DNA from: an uncultured Pelagibacteraceae bacterium
GTDB lineage: Bacteria; Pseudomonadota; Alphaproteobacteria; Pelagibacterales; Pelagibacteraceae
NCBI GenBank assembly: GCA_902624465.1
Contig: CACNXP010000004.1
Coordinates: 1 to 59,658 of the forward strand
DNA length: 59,658 nt
Direction: 5' to 3'
Position numbers and translations under genes: made by a program. How positions within the stretch are numbered: position 1 is the first letter of the stretch; every line of letters begins with the position of its first letter. This document shows positions 8,739-17,260 of this stretch, in pieces. Below the pieces are notes generated by a model, which saw only the letters and a program-made list of their open reading frames with translations, ran no database searches and was not told where the DNA came from.

Positions 8739-9247
8739 AGAGATTTTATTTCCTTTCTAAATTGCTCAAAAGATAAACCTTTTTTATCTCTATTTGATAT
8801 TATTATTTTTTTATTTTTGATTTTTAAATTAATTTTTTTGTCATTAAAATCTAAAACTTTTTCATATTTCTTAAACCAATAATCTGATAATAAATAGACT
8901 AACTTATTATCTTTTTTTAAACATAAATAACCATGAGCAAATCCTTTTGGTATATAAAGAATTGAGTTTTTATTAAGATTAAATTTAAATGTTTTTAAGA
9001 AAGTTTTGGATTTTCTTCTTAAATCAACGCAATAATCAATTATAGACCCTTTTAAAACAATAAGTAATTTTTCTTGTTGTTTTTTTTTCTGAAAATGAAG
9101 ACCTCGGAAAACATTTTTTTTTGAAGAAACTAAAATAGAGTATTTAAATTCAGTATTGATTTTTTTTTTTTTAAATGTTTCGACTAAGTAACCTCTGTTA
9201 TCAGTATTAACCTTAGTATCAATAACTTTTGGATAAAGATACTTCAT
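8735..9247 (-). CDS. dTDP-4-dehydrorhamnose 3,5-epimerase-like cupin (RmlC family), copy 2
   Basis: 170 residues with DNRGYLVETF, FRGLHFQ (His51), ILYIPKGFAHGY and a VLDFND block, all typical of RmlC cupins. It follows rmlA directly with no spacer and overlaps the C-methyltransferase by four bases. Being next to rmlA and closer to the canonical FRGLHFQ, it is the better candidate for a classical C5 or C3/C5 epimerase. The copy at 6108 may be a specialised relative. Confidence 0.82.
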   Translation of the reverse strand: MKYLYPKVIDTKVNTDNRGYLVETFKKKKINTEFKYSILVSSKKNVFRGLHFQKKKQQEKLLIVLKGSIIDYCVDLRRKSKTFLKTFKFNLNKNSILYIPKGFAHGYLCLKKDNKLVYLLSDYWFKKYEKVLDFNDKKINLKIKNKKIIISNRDKKGLSFEQFRKEIKSL

Positions 9248-10114
9248 CTAAATCAATTTTTTTAAATAATTAGTGTAATCACAATTACCATAGAATTTTA
9301 TAGATTTTATAATTGATTTTTTATCGATCCATTTGTTTCTTAATGCTATCTCCTCTATGCAAGCAATCTTTAGACCTTGCCTTTCTTCAATTGTTGAGAC
9401 AAATAAAGAGGCATCGAAAAGGTCTTTAGTAGTTCCTGTGTCAAGCCAAGAGCCACCTCTTCCAATTTGTTCAACTTTAAGTGAATTTTTCTTTTTATAT
9501 ATCTTTATAAGATCAGTTATTTCTAATTCATTTCTTTTTGATGGCCTTAATTTTTGAGAAAAGTTTATAACTTCATGATTGAATAGATATAAACCTGTTA
9601 TAGCTAAGTTCGATTTAGTTTTTTTTGGTTTTTCGGAAATTTTTTTAATTTTGTTTTTATTATTTAATTCCACAACTCCATACTGAGATGGATTATTTAC
9701 AGGATATAAGAAAATTGTTGATCCTTTATTTTTTTTAAGGCTGTCTTTGAGTCTTAATGTTAAACCTTGACCATAAAAGAAATTATCCCCTAAAATAAGT
9801 GCAACACCCTTTTTATTAATAAAATCTTTTCCTATAATGAAGGCTTGTGGAAGGCCCTCTGGTTTTTTTTGTTCTTTATAAGTTATATTAATACCTAGTC
9901 GACTTCCATCACCCAAAAGTTTCTTGTAAGAATTAATCTCATATGGATTAACTATAATTAAAATTTTTTTTATTCCAGCCAACATTAAAACAGATAGAGG
10001 ATAATAAATTAATGGTTTATCGTATAAGGGTAAAAGCTGTTTGTTACTTACTTTAGTTAACGGACTTAGTCTAGTCCCATGTCCGCCAGCTAAAATTATA
10101 CCTCTATCTATCAT
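9248..10114 (-). CDS. rmlA: Glucose-1-phosphate thymidylyltransferase
   Basis: 288 residues, the usual RmlA length. GIILAGGHGTRLSPLT (5-20) and KQLLPLYDKP (25-34) are the nucleotide- and sugar-phosphate-binding signatures, and LILGDNFFYG carries the metal-binding Asp. It makes dTDP-glucose from dTTP and glucose-1-phosphate, the entry step of the island. The gene lies between the glycosyltransferase and the second rmlC in the minus-strand operon. Confidence 0.95.
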   Translation of the reverse strand: MIDRGIILAGGHGTRLSPLTKVSNKQLLPLYDKPLIYYPLSVLMLAGIKKILIIVNPYEINSYKKLLGDGSRLGINITYKEQKKPEGLPQAFIIGKDFINKKGVALILGDNFFYGQGLTLRLKDSLKKNKGSTIFLYPVNNPSQYGVVELNNKNKIKKISEKPKKTKSNLAITGLYLFNHEVINFSQKLRPSKRNELEITDLIKIYKKKNSLKVEQIGRGGSWLDTGTTKDLFDASLFVSTIEERQGLKIACIEEIALRNKWIDKKSIIKSIKFYGNCDYTNYLKKLI

Positions 10115-10128
10115 AAAAATACTTTATC

Positions 10129-10944
10129 TTAATTTACTTTTATAAATGGTCTAAACCATGACTTGTTATTTGTGTAAGCATTTAATAAACCTGAAAGCCT
10201 AGCATAATAAATTTTAAATCTATTTTTATTTGTAAAAAAATAAAAAAGAGTTTTAATAAAAGATCTTATCATAAATGGAAAAGTGATTATATATGCGTAT
10301 ATCAAACCATTGTATTTTTTATAAAAATAAAATTTAGACCACATAAAATGCCAATTTTTACAAATATCAATTTCATTAATTGCGTCATTTTTATAAAAGC
10401 CACCAACTACATGTTTTACCTTAGCATTAGGAATCAAATAAATTTTTTTTTTAATTTCATTATATCTCATGCACAAATCGTGATCCTCATAAAATAGAAA
10501 AAAATTTTGATCCCATCCCCCAAATTTTTGAAATTTTTTTCTATCTACAAAAATTGCATATCCTTTGCAATTTTCAACTTCAATAAATGATTTATTTTTA
10601 GATGTATTAGTGACCGGAGACAAAAATGCGAAGTTATCATTTAATTTTTTTGCTGCAGACAACAGATTTTTAATAGTTTTATTATTTAATAAAATATCTG
10701 GAGTTGACATAAATACATATTTAGTTTTTGCTTTTTTAACACCATAGTTCATTGCCGCACCATAACCATTATTAGAAGTTAAAATTACTTTTGTTTTTGG
10801 AAATTTTTTTTCCACTTTTGTTTTCAGTCTCATATCTTTTGAGGTATCAATAATAATTTTTTTATATTTTTTTCCTAAATTTTTTAAACATTTTTGTATA
10901 CGCGAGTCGCTCTTATATGAAACAATTATGACAGTAACACTCAT
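10129..10944 (-). CDS. Family 2 glycosyltransferase (rhamnosyltransferase-like)
   Basis: 271 residues. TVIIVSYKSD at the N-terminus and the SNNGYGAAMNYGVKKAK segment are typical of GT2 rhamnosyl-type transferases. STPDILLNN takes the place of the DxD-like metal site, and GGWDQNFFLFYEDHDLCMR is the acceptor/catalytic EDxD region. A hydrophobic stretch near 215-240 may lie on the membrane. It is the only glycosyltransferase in the island, so it probably transfers the deoxysugar made by its neighbours onto a surface glycan. Confidence 0.85.
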   Translation of the reverse strand: MSVTVIIVSYKSDSRIQKCLKNLGKKYKKIIIDTSKDMRLKTKVEKKFPKTKVILTSNNGYGAAMNYGVKKAKTKYVFMSTPDILLNNKTIKNLLSAAKKLNDNFAFLSPVTNTSKNKSFIEVENCKGYAIFVDRKKFQKFGGWDQNFFLFYEDHDLCMRYNEIKKKIYLIPNAKVKHVVGGFYKNDAINEIDICKNWHFMWSKFYFYKKYNGLIYAYIITFPFMIRSFIKTLFYFFTNKNRFKIYYARLSGLLNAYTNNKSWFRPFIKVN

Positions 10945-10955
10945 CTAAAATATAA

Positions 10956-11975
10956 TTAACTTTTATTTAAACCTAATCTTTTCAAAATATCTTTTTTCTT
11001 AAAGGATGAATAATAATCTATATTATTCAAATACCAATCAAACGTCTTATTTAAACCATTTTCAAAACTAGTTTTAGGATACCATTTTAATTCTTTTTTT
11101 ATTTTTTTGCTATTGAGGGCATATCTTATATCATGTGCAGGCCTGTCTTTAACAAATTTTATTTTAACATTTTTACCAATTTTTATTTTTGATTTCGCAA
11201 TCTTAAACAGGTTTCGACAAACTTTTATATTCTCAATATTTCTATTTGAGCCAATATTATAAAAATTTCCAATTTTTCCTTTTTTTGAAATTTCTATAAG
11301 GGCTTCACAATGATCTTTAACAAAAATCCACTCTCTTGAATTTAATCCTTTTCCATAAATTGGTAAATTTATATTATTTAAGATATTGTAAATTAGTTTA
11401 GGAATAAATTTTTCAGGATGTTGTTTTGGACCATAATTATTAGAACAATTAGTGATGATTGCTGGGATTTTGTAAGTTTTTACAAAAGAAGAGACCAAAT
11501 GATCTGAAGACGCTTTTGAAGCAGCATATGGAGAACTTGGATTGTAAGAATAATTTTCATCAGATCTTCCTTTAATCACATCACCATAAACTTCGTCAGT
11601 AGAAATATGAATTAGTTTTGATTTATATTTTTTTGAAAATTGTTTGAAACATTCAAGTATATTATAAACGCCTAGAATATTACTTTTTATAAAGTTTCCT
11701 GGATTATCAATTGACCTATCAACATGTGTTTCAGCAGCTAGATTAAAAATTATATGTGGTTTAAATTTAAATAATATCTTCTTTATTTTTTTGTCATTAA
11801 TATCACATTTGATGAATCTATAGTTATGTGATTTTCTGAATTCTTTAACGTTATAAAAATTTGATGAATAGGATATTTTGTCAATATTTATTACAAAATA
11901 TTTTTTCTCAAGTAATAATTCAATTAGGTTGCTACCTATGAAACCTAACCCTCCAGTTACTAAAATTTTTTTCAT
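10956..11975 (-). CDS. rmlB: dTDP-glucose 4,6-dehydratase
   Basis: 339 residues. It has the Rossmann motif GGLGFIG (8-14), the catalytic STDEVYGD block (Thr126, Asp127, Glu128) and the Tyr150-x3-Lys154 pair (YAASKASSDHL). THVDRSIDNP and NNYGPKQHPEKFIP are further RmlB signatures. It converts dTDP-glucose to dTDP-4-keto-6-deoxyglucose, the common substrate of the other island enzymes. It is the first gene of the minus-strand operon, so the operon promoter should lie in 11976-12128. Confidence 0.96.
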   Translation of the reverse strand: MKKILVTGGLGFIGSNLIELLLEKKYFVINIDKISYSSNFYNVKEFRKSHNYRFIKCDINDKKIKKILFKFKPHIIFNLAAETHVDRSIDNPGNFIKSNILGVYNILECFKQFSKKYKSKLIHISTDEVYGDVIKGRSDENYSYNPSSPYAASKASSDHLVSSFVKTYKIPAIITNCSNNYGPKQHPEKFIPKLIYNILNNINLPIYGKGLNSREWIFVKDHCEALIEISKKGKIGNFYNIGSNRNIENIKVCRNLFKIAKSKIKIGKNVKIKFVKDRPAHDIRYALNSKKIKKELKWYPKTSFENGLNKTFDWYLNNIDYYSSFKKKDILKRLGLNKS

Positions 11976-12128
11976 TTAAACAATTGTTTATTTCTTAATC
12001 AATTTTTAGTCAAAATAAAGGCGATATATTAAATTGTATTTAAATTTATTATTAATTCTTACTTATTAAAAAATTTTTGATATAGATCGTGAATAAATTT
12101 ATTTGTTAAGATTATTATTAATCAAAAA
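11976..12128. promoter_or_regulatory. Divergent promoter region of the sugar island
   Basis: 153 bases of almost pure A/T between the divergent starts of rmlB and the SDR at 12129. Any promoter for the nine-gene minus-strand operon must lie here. I see no clear -35/-10 pair or convincing palindrome that stands out from the AT background. Confidence 0.35.
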
Positions 12129-13019
12129 ATGAAAAAAAATAAGAGAATTTTAGTCACTGGTGGTGCGGGATTTGTAGGCACAAATTTAATTAAATTTCTT
12201 TTAAAAAAGACAAATTATAAGATTATCAGTATAGACAACTACACATCAGGTACAAAATTAAACCACGTAAAAAGTTCACGAGTTAGATATTTAAGAGGTG
12301 ATACAATGAATATTTCAAAATTAATTAAAAAACCTAATCAAATTGAAACGATATTTCATTTTGGAGAGTTTGCGAGAATTTACCAAAGTTTTTTAAAAAT
12401 GGATCAATGTATATTTTCTAATTCAGTAGGATCCAACGCAATCTTTAATTTTTGCTTAAAAAATAAAATAAAATTAATCTACTCAGCTACCTCTGCGTCA
12501 TTGGGAAATACAGGCAAAGATAAAGATTTGTCTCCATATGCATTCACAAAAGCAAAAAATTTAGAGTTACTAGAAAACCTAAAAAAATGGTTTAACTTTA
12601 AATATGAAGTGATTTATTTTTATAACGTTTATGGACCAAATCAGATATGCAAAGGTGAAATGTCCACTGTAATAGGTGTATTTGAAGAACAATACAAAAA
12701 AAAAAAACCTTTATCAGTGGTCATGCCTGGTACACAATCTAGAAGATTTACACATATAAATGACACAATCAAAATTTGTTTTTTAGCATGGAAGAAAAAC
12801 TTGTGTAGACATTACAGCATTACAAGTAAAAAAAGTTATTCTATTTTAGAAGTTGCTAAAATGTTTAATTCGAAAATTAAATTTTTACCAAAAAGACCAG
12901 GCGAAAGATACGCTTCAGCTCTTACTAAAATGAACTTATCAAATAAAATTCATAAATATTATGGTAAAATTAAATTAAAAGATTATATCTCCAATTTAGT
13001 GACCAGGAAAATCAATTAA
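12129..13019 (+). CDS. NAD-dependent epimerase/dehydratase (extended SDR, UDP-glucose 4-epimerase-like)
   Basis: 296 residues. GGAGFVG (11-17) binds NAD, IDNYTSG resembles the GalE-type loop, and SPYAFTKAK carries the Tyr-x3-Lys pair. FYNVYGPNQ and RRFTHINDT are typical SDR-E sugar-binding motifs. It is probably a nucleotide-sugar 4-epimerase or dehydratase. It is oriented away from the rml operon and overlaps the end of apt by 24 bases on the opposite strand. Its base use is as AT-rich as the island, so it probably belongs to that block. Confidence 0.82.
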   Translation: MKKNKRILVTGGAGFVGTNLIKFLLKKTNYKIISIDNYTSGTKLNHVKSSRVRYLRGDTMNISKLIKKPNQIETIFHFGEFARIYQSFLKMDQCIFSNSVGSNAIFNFCLKNKIKLIYSATSASLGNTGKDKDLSPYAFTKAKNLELLENLKKWFNFKYEVIYFYNVYGPNQICKGEMSTVIGVFEEQYKKKKPLSVVMPGTQSRRFTHINDTIKICFLAWKKNLCRHYSITSKKSYSILEVAKMFNSKIKFLPKRPGERYASALTKMNLSNKIHKYYGKIKLKDYISNLVTRKIN

Positions 13020-13523
13020 GTTTTCAACCTTATAACCTTTATCTAATAATTTGTCTGTACCATTAAGATCAAATAAATTGATAACAAAAATAAAAGCTGC
13101 AACTTTTCCTTTAGAAATTTCAACAAGTTTAGCTGCCGCCTCTGCGGTACCACCAGTTGCAATTAAATCATCAATAATTAAAACATTATCATTTTCATCA
13201 ATAGAGTCTTTATGCACCTCTATTGTTGCTGTTCCATATTCTAGCTCAAAATCTATTGAGTGAACATCAGCTGGTAATTTATTTTTTTTTCTAAGCATCA
13301 CAAATGGTTTTTTTAGTATATATGAAACAGCAGATGCAAAAACAAAGCCTCTTGACTCAATAGCTGCAATTTTATCAAATTTTACTTTTTTACTCCTCTC
13401 AACTATTTGATTTATTGTTTCAGAAAATGCTTTTTCATTTTTAATTAATGTTGTTATATCTCTAAATAATATCCCTTTTTTTGGATAATCTGGAATTGAT
13501 CTAATAAAATCTTTTAAATTCAT
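12996..13523 (-). CDS. apt: Adenine phosphoribosyltransferase
   Basis: 175 residues, usual for the family. The PRPP-binding signature VLIIDDLIATGGTA and the N-terminal YPKKGILFRDIT segment identify Apt, which makes AMP from adenine and PRPP. It lies 42 bases from the divergent mtnP gene. MtnP releases adenine from methylthioadenosine, so the neighbours form one salvage route for both halves of that molecule. Start ATG at 13523. Confidence 0.95.
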   Translation of the reverse strand: MNLKDFIRSIPDYPKKGILFRDITTLIKNEKAFSETINQIVERSKKVKFDKIAAIESRGFVFASAVSYILKKPFVMLRKKNKLPADVHSIDFELEYGTATIEVHKDSIDENDNVLIIDDLIATGGTAEAAAKLVEISKGKVAAFIFVINLFDLNGTDKLLDKGYKVENLIDFPGH

Positions 13524-13565
13524 AAGAGTAAATTATATAATAATAATTAATTAAAATACTTTAAG

Positions 13566-14438
13566 ATGACAATAAATAAATTAGCAATAATTGGTGGAAG
13601 CGGTTTATATGATGTTGAGGAATTTGAAAATCGAGAGTTAGTTGATTTACAAACTCCCTGGGGAAAACCCTCAGATCAAATTTTAAAGACAAAATATAAA
13701 AATAAAGAGGTTTATTTTTTACCAAGACACGGAAGGGGGCATTTTATTTCACCTTCAAAAATAAATTTTAGAGCAAATATTGATGCATTAAAACAATTAG
13801 GTGTTTCTGACATTGTTTCGGTATCAGCTGTCGGATCTCTAAAAGAAAACTTACCACCAGGTAAATTTGTAATTGTTGATCAATTTATAGATAGAACTTT
13901 CGCAAGAAATAAAACTTTTTTTGATGACGAAATCGTTGCCCATGTTTCTATGGCTCATCCAACATCAAATGGTCTTATGAATGCGTGTGAAGAAGCTATT
14001 AAGAAAGAAAAAATTGAATATCAAAGAGGTGGAACTTATGTAGTAATGGAAGGGCCACAATTTTCAACTTTAGCTGAATCCAATCTTTATAGATCGTGGA
14101 AAGCCGATGTAATTGGTATGACAAATATGCCAGAAGCTAAATTAGCTAGAGAAGCAGAAATTAGGTATGCATCTGTTTCAATGGTAACTGATTATGATTG
14201 TTGGCATCCAGATCATGAAAATGTAGATGTGCAAAAAGTAATAAGAGTTCTTTTAGGAAATGCTGCAAAAGCAAAAAATATGATTAAAAATTTAATAGAA
14301 AATTTTGAAAATCATATTGATCCAAAAGATCCAACAAACAATTGCTTGGATGTTGCTATTATTACTTCACCTGAAAAACGAACTAAAAAAACTATAGATA
14401 AACTTAAAACAATTGCGGGTAGAGTTTTAAATCAATGA
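13566..14438 (+). CDS. mtnP: S-methyl-5'-thioadenosine phosphorylase
   Basis: 290 residues of the PNP/MTAP family. IGGSGLYD (9-16) and PRHGRGH are phosphate-binding, MEGPQFSTLAES and GMTNMPEAKLAREAEI form the substrate site, and DYDCWH is typical of MTAP rather than PNP. It phosphorolyses 5'-methylthioadenosine to adenine and 5-methylthioribose-1-phosphate. The stop overlaps the mtnA start by four bases (ATGA). It is the first of a four-gene plus-strand operon through the SpeD-SpeE fusion, whose by-product is its substrate. Confidence 0.94.
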   Translation: MTINKLAIIGGSGLYDVEEFENRELVDLQTPWGKPSDQILKTKYKNKEVYFLPRHGRGHFISPSKINFRANIDALKQLGVSDIVSVSAVGSLKENLPPGKFVIVDQFIDRTFARNKTFFDDEIVAHVSMAHPTSNGLMNACEEAIKKEKIEYQRGGTYVVMEGPQFSTLAESNLYRSWKADVIGMTNMPEAKLAREAEIRYASVSMVTDYDCWHPDHENVDVQKVIRVLLGNAAKAKNMIKNLIENFENHIDPKDPTNNCLDVAIITSPEKRTKKTIDKLKTIAGRVLNQ

Positions 14439-15505
14439 GAATAGAAGGAAAAGATTATCGTACTATTTGGTTTGAAAATAATGTTGTAAAAATTATTGAT
14501 CAAACAAAACTACCACATCAATTTATCATAAAGGATCTAAAGACAGTTAAAAATGCAATTAATGCTATAAAGACAATGGAAGTAAGGGGTGCACCTTTGA
14601 TAGGTGCTACCGCAGCTTATGGATTAGTTTTAGCTATTATTGAAAATAATGATCAATCATTTTTGAAAAAATCTGCAGATGATTTAATTAGTTCAAGACC
14701 TACAGCAATCAATTTAAAGTGGGCTGTTGATAGAATGATGAATAAATTATCAGGTTTAAATAGTGATAAAATTTTAGAAATAGCTCTTAATGAAGCAAAA
14801 GATATATGTGAAGAAGATGTAAAATTTTGTGAAAATATAGGATTAAATGGATTAGAAATTATTGAGGAAATCTATAAAAAAAAAAAAGATACAGTTAATA
14901 TACTAACTCATTGTAATGCAGGTTGGCTTGCAACGATAAATTGGGGAACAGCAACATCTCCAATATATCATGCGCATAAAAAAGGTATCCCAGTTCATGT
15001 GTGGGCGGATGAAACTAGACCGAGAAATCAAGGAGCAAATCTTACTTCATATGAATTAAATGAAGAAGGAATTAAAAATACAATCATTGCAGATAACACA
15101 GGTGGAATTTTGATGCAAAGAGGAGAGGTTGATATTTGTATTGTTGGAACAGACAGAACTCTAGCCAATGGAGATGTTTGTAATAAAGTTGGAACTTATC
15201 TAAAAGCACTAGCAGCTCATGATAATAAGATTCCTTTTTATGTTGCACTACCAAGTTCAACAATTGATTGGAATATAAAAAATCATAAAAATATTCCAAT
15301 TGAGGAGAGAAATTCAGAAGAATTATCTCATGTGGAAGGTTTAGATGAAAAAGGAAATGTAAAGAAAATACAAATTTATCCAAAAAAAAGTAAAGCTATG
15401 AATTTGGCTTTTGATGTAACTCCAGCAAAGTATGTTACAGGATTAATTACCGAAAAAGGCATATGTGAAGCATCAGAAAGAGGACTAAAAGAATTATTTA
15501 AATGA
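14435..15505 (+). CDS. mtnA: S-methyl-5-thioribose-1-phosphate isomerase
   Basis: 356 residues of the eIF2B-related isomerase family. VRGAPLIGATAAYGL, ILTHCNAGWLAT with the catalytic Cys, and GTDRTLANGDVCNKVGTY with the catalytic Asp are all present. It turns methylthioribose-1-phosphate into methylthioribulose-1-phosphate. It overlaps mtnP and the following aldolase by four bases each, so expression is tightly coupled. No mtnK, mtnB, mtnC or mtnD is nearby. Confidence 0.95.
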   Translation: MRIEGKDYRTIWFENNVVKIIDQTKLPHQFIIKDLKTVKNAINAIKTMEVRGAPLIGATAAYGLVLAIIENNDQSFLKKSADDLISSRPTAINLKWAVDRMMNKLSGLNSDKILEIALNEAKDICEEDVKFCENIGLNGLEIIEEIYKKKKDTVNILTHCNAGWLATINWGTATSPIYHAHKKGIPVHVWADETRPRNQGANLTSYELNEEGIKNTIIADNTGGILMQRGEVDICIVGTDRTLANGDVCNKVGTYLKALAAHDNKIPFYVALPSSTIDWNIKNHKNIPIEERNSEELSHVEGLDEKGNVKKIQIYPKKSKAMNLAFDVTPAKYVTGLITEKGICEASERGLKELFK

Positions 15506-16158
15506 AGAATTTAGACCAAAGAAATCAAATTATTGAGCATTCTCTAAAATTGAACTCTACAAATCTTTCACCGCTACGATCAGGAAATATATCTTTGAGA
15601 GCAGAACAAGATAATATTCAAGGTTATTTAATTACTCCATCAGGAAAAAAATATGAAACATTAAAGCCAGAAGATATTGTTTTTATGGGTTTAAATGAAG
15701 AAGCAGAATATAACGACTTAGTGAACAAACCATCCTCAGAATGGAGATTTCATAGAGATATTTATGTTAATAAAAAGGATGCTCAAGCAATTGTTCATGC
15801 ACATTCTCCACACGCAACAGCTGTATCTTCACACGGAAAATCTATACCTCCATTTCATTACATGATTGCCCTTGCAGGAGGAGAAGACATTAAATGTGCT
15901 GAATACGCTACTTTTGGGACAAAAGAACTTTCAAAAAATGTAATAAAGGCTTTGGAAAATAGAAGAGCTTGTTTGATGTCTAATCACGGACAGGTTGCTT
16001 TTGGAAAAAATCTAGATCAAGCATTTGAACTAGCGCAAGAGATAGAAAATATTTGTCATCAATACACTATTGCACTAAAGTTAGGAGAGCCAAAGATTCT
16101 TTCATTAAAAGAAATGAAAAAAGTTTTGGAAAAAGCTAAAGATTATAAAAAAGGGTAA
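15502..16158 (+). CDS. Class II aldolase, probable methylthioribulose-1-phosphate aldolase
   Basis: 218 residues of the class II aldolase/adducin family: SGNISLR, ITPSGKKYETLKPEDIV, SSEWRFHRDIY with the catalytic-type Glu, and zinc ligands in HAHSPHATA and the later NHG. The motifs fit fuculose-phosphate-type aldolases. Placed after mtnP and mtnA it most likely cleaves 5-methylthioribulose-1-phosphate to dihydroxyacetone phosphate and methylthioacetaldehyde (the DHAP shunt known from Rhodospirillum and some E. coli). The alternative is MtnB dehydratase of the same fold, but no downstream universal-salvage genes are present. Confidence 0.8.
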   Translation: MKNLDQRNQIIEHSLKLNSTNLSPLRSGNISLRAEQDNIQGYLITPSGKKYETLKPEDIVFMGLNEEAEYNDLVNKPSSEWRFHRDIYVNKKDAQAIVHAHSPHATAVSSHGKSIPPFHYMIALAGGEDIKCAEYATFGTKELSKNVIKALENRRACLMSNHGQVAFGKNLDQAFELAQEIENICHQYTIALKLGEPKILSLKEMKKVLEKAKDYKKG

Positions 16159-16159
16159 T

Positions 16160-17200
16160 ATGATAAAAGTAGGGGAGCACATTACTTTAGATATTATTGG
16201 TACTGATAAAGAATATGATCCATCAGTTTATGAAAGAGTTATCAAAGAGATTGCTAAAGTAGCTAAAGTTACAATCTTAAATATATCAAAATATAAATTT
16301 GAACCACAGGGCTTTACAATTCTTGCATTATTAGCTGAAAGTCATATCAGTTTTCATACATTTCCTGAAAAAGGAATTATAAGTTTTGATTTCTTTACTT
16401 GTGGAAAAATCAGTCCATCAGTAGCAGTTGATATTGTTAAAAAAAAATTTAAGCACAAAAGAATTGTAAAAAAAGAATTTAACAGAGATACAAGATCTCT
16501 TTATCACGATATTTACAGCTCACCAGGTTTACAAAAATCATATGTAGTAAATGAAGTTTTAGAAGATTTTAAATCAAAAGTGGGTCAACACATAGAAATT
16601 TTAGAGTTAGAGCAATTTGGAATATCATTGTTTATTGATGGTGAAATTCAAGTAGCTGAGTCTGATGAACATTTGTATAGCTCAACATTTGTGGGTGCAG
16701 GGTTGAAGTTAAATAAAAATAATGAAAGAGCTGCAATCATTGGTGGTGGCGATGGAGGCGTTGCCAGAGAATGCATATCTAAAAAATTTAATTTTATCGA
16801 TTGGTACGAGCTTGATCCTGAGGTAGTTGAAGTTTGTAATAAACATTTAGGAGACATTGGAAAAAAAGCTACAGAGAAAAATTCAGTTAAATGTGTTTGG
16901 GGAGATGCGTTTCATAGTATTAAATCAGTAAAAGACGATACATACGATCATATCTTTGTTGATTTAAATGATGATCAGTTTTGTATAGATTTGGCTGCAA
17001 AAAATATGGACTCTTTAGTGAGAATATTAAAACCAAAGGGTGTGATTACAGCACAAGTTGGCAGCCAAGATAAAAAACCTCTTCAAGTTGAAAATTGGAT
17101 GAATGTTTTTCATCATCATTTTGGAAATACCAAATTATCTAGGGTTTATGTACCCAGTTTTGATTGTTCTTGGAATTTCTCGTCTTCAATAAATCATTAG
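16160..17200 (+). CDS. S-adenosylmethionine decarboxylase/aminopropyltransferase fusion (SpeD-SpeE)
   Basis: 346 residues with two domains. Residues 1 to about 115 are a bacterial AdoMet decarboxylase: LLAESHISFHTFPE contains the Glu60-Ser61 self-cleavage site that makes the pyruvoyl group, and DFFTCG carries the Cys acid. Residues about 125-346 are a spermidine-synthase-like aminopropyltransferase with GGGDGGVARE (195-204) and YELDPEVVEV. The usual YHE of the polyamine site reads YSS here, and the VDLxDP region reads VDLNDD. It makes decarboxylated AdoMet and transfers the aminopropyl group, probably to putrescine, releasing methylthioadenosine for the preceding genes. Confidence 0.88.
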   Translation: MIKVGEHITLDIIGTDKEYDPSVYERVIKEIAKVAKVTILNISKYKFEPQGFTILALLAESHISFHTFPEKGIISFDFFTCGKISPSVAVDIVKKKFKHKRIVKKEFNRDTRSLYHDIYSSPGLQKSYVVNEVLEDFKSKVGQHIEILELEQFGISLFIDGEIQVAESDEHLYSSTFVGAGLKLNKNNERAAIIGGGDGGVARECISKKFNFIDWYELDPEVVEVCNKHLGDIGKKATEKNSVKCVWGDAFHSIKSVKDDTYDHIFVDLNDDQFCIDLAAKNMDSLVRILKPKGVITAQVGSQDKKPLQVENWMNVFHHHFGNTKLSRVYVPSFDCSWNFSSSINH

Positions 17201-17260
17201 TTTTTTCTTTTTAAAGTCTCTGATTTGTGAAATAATATTTTTTTATTAAAGGAGAGAATA

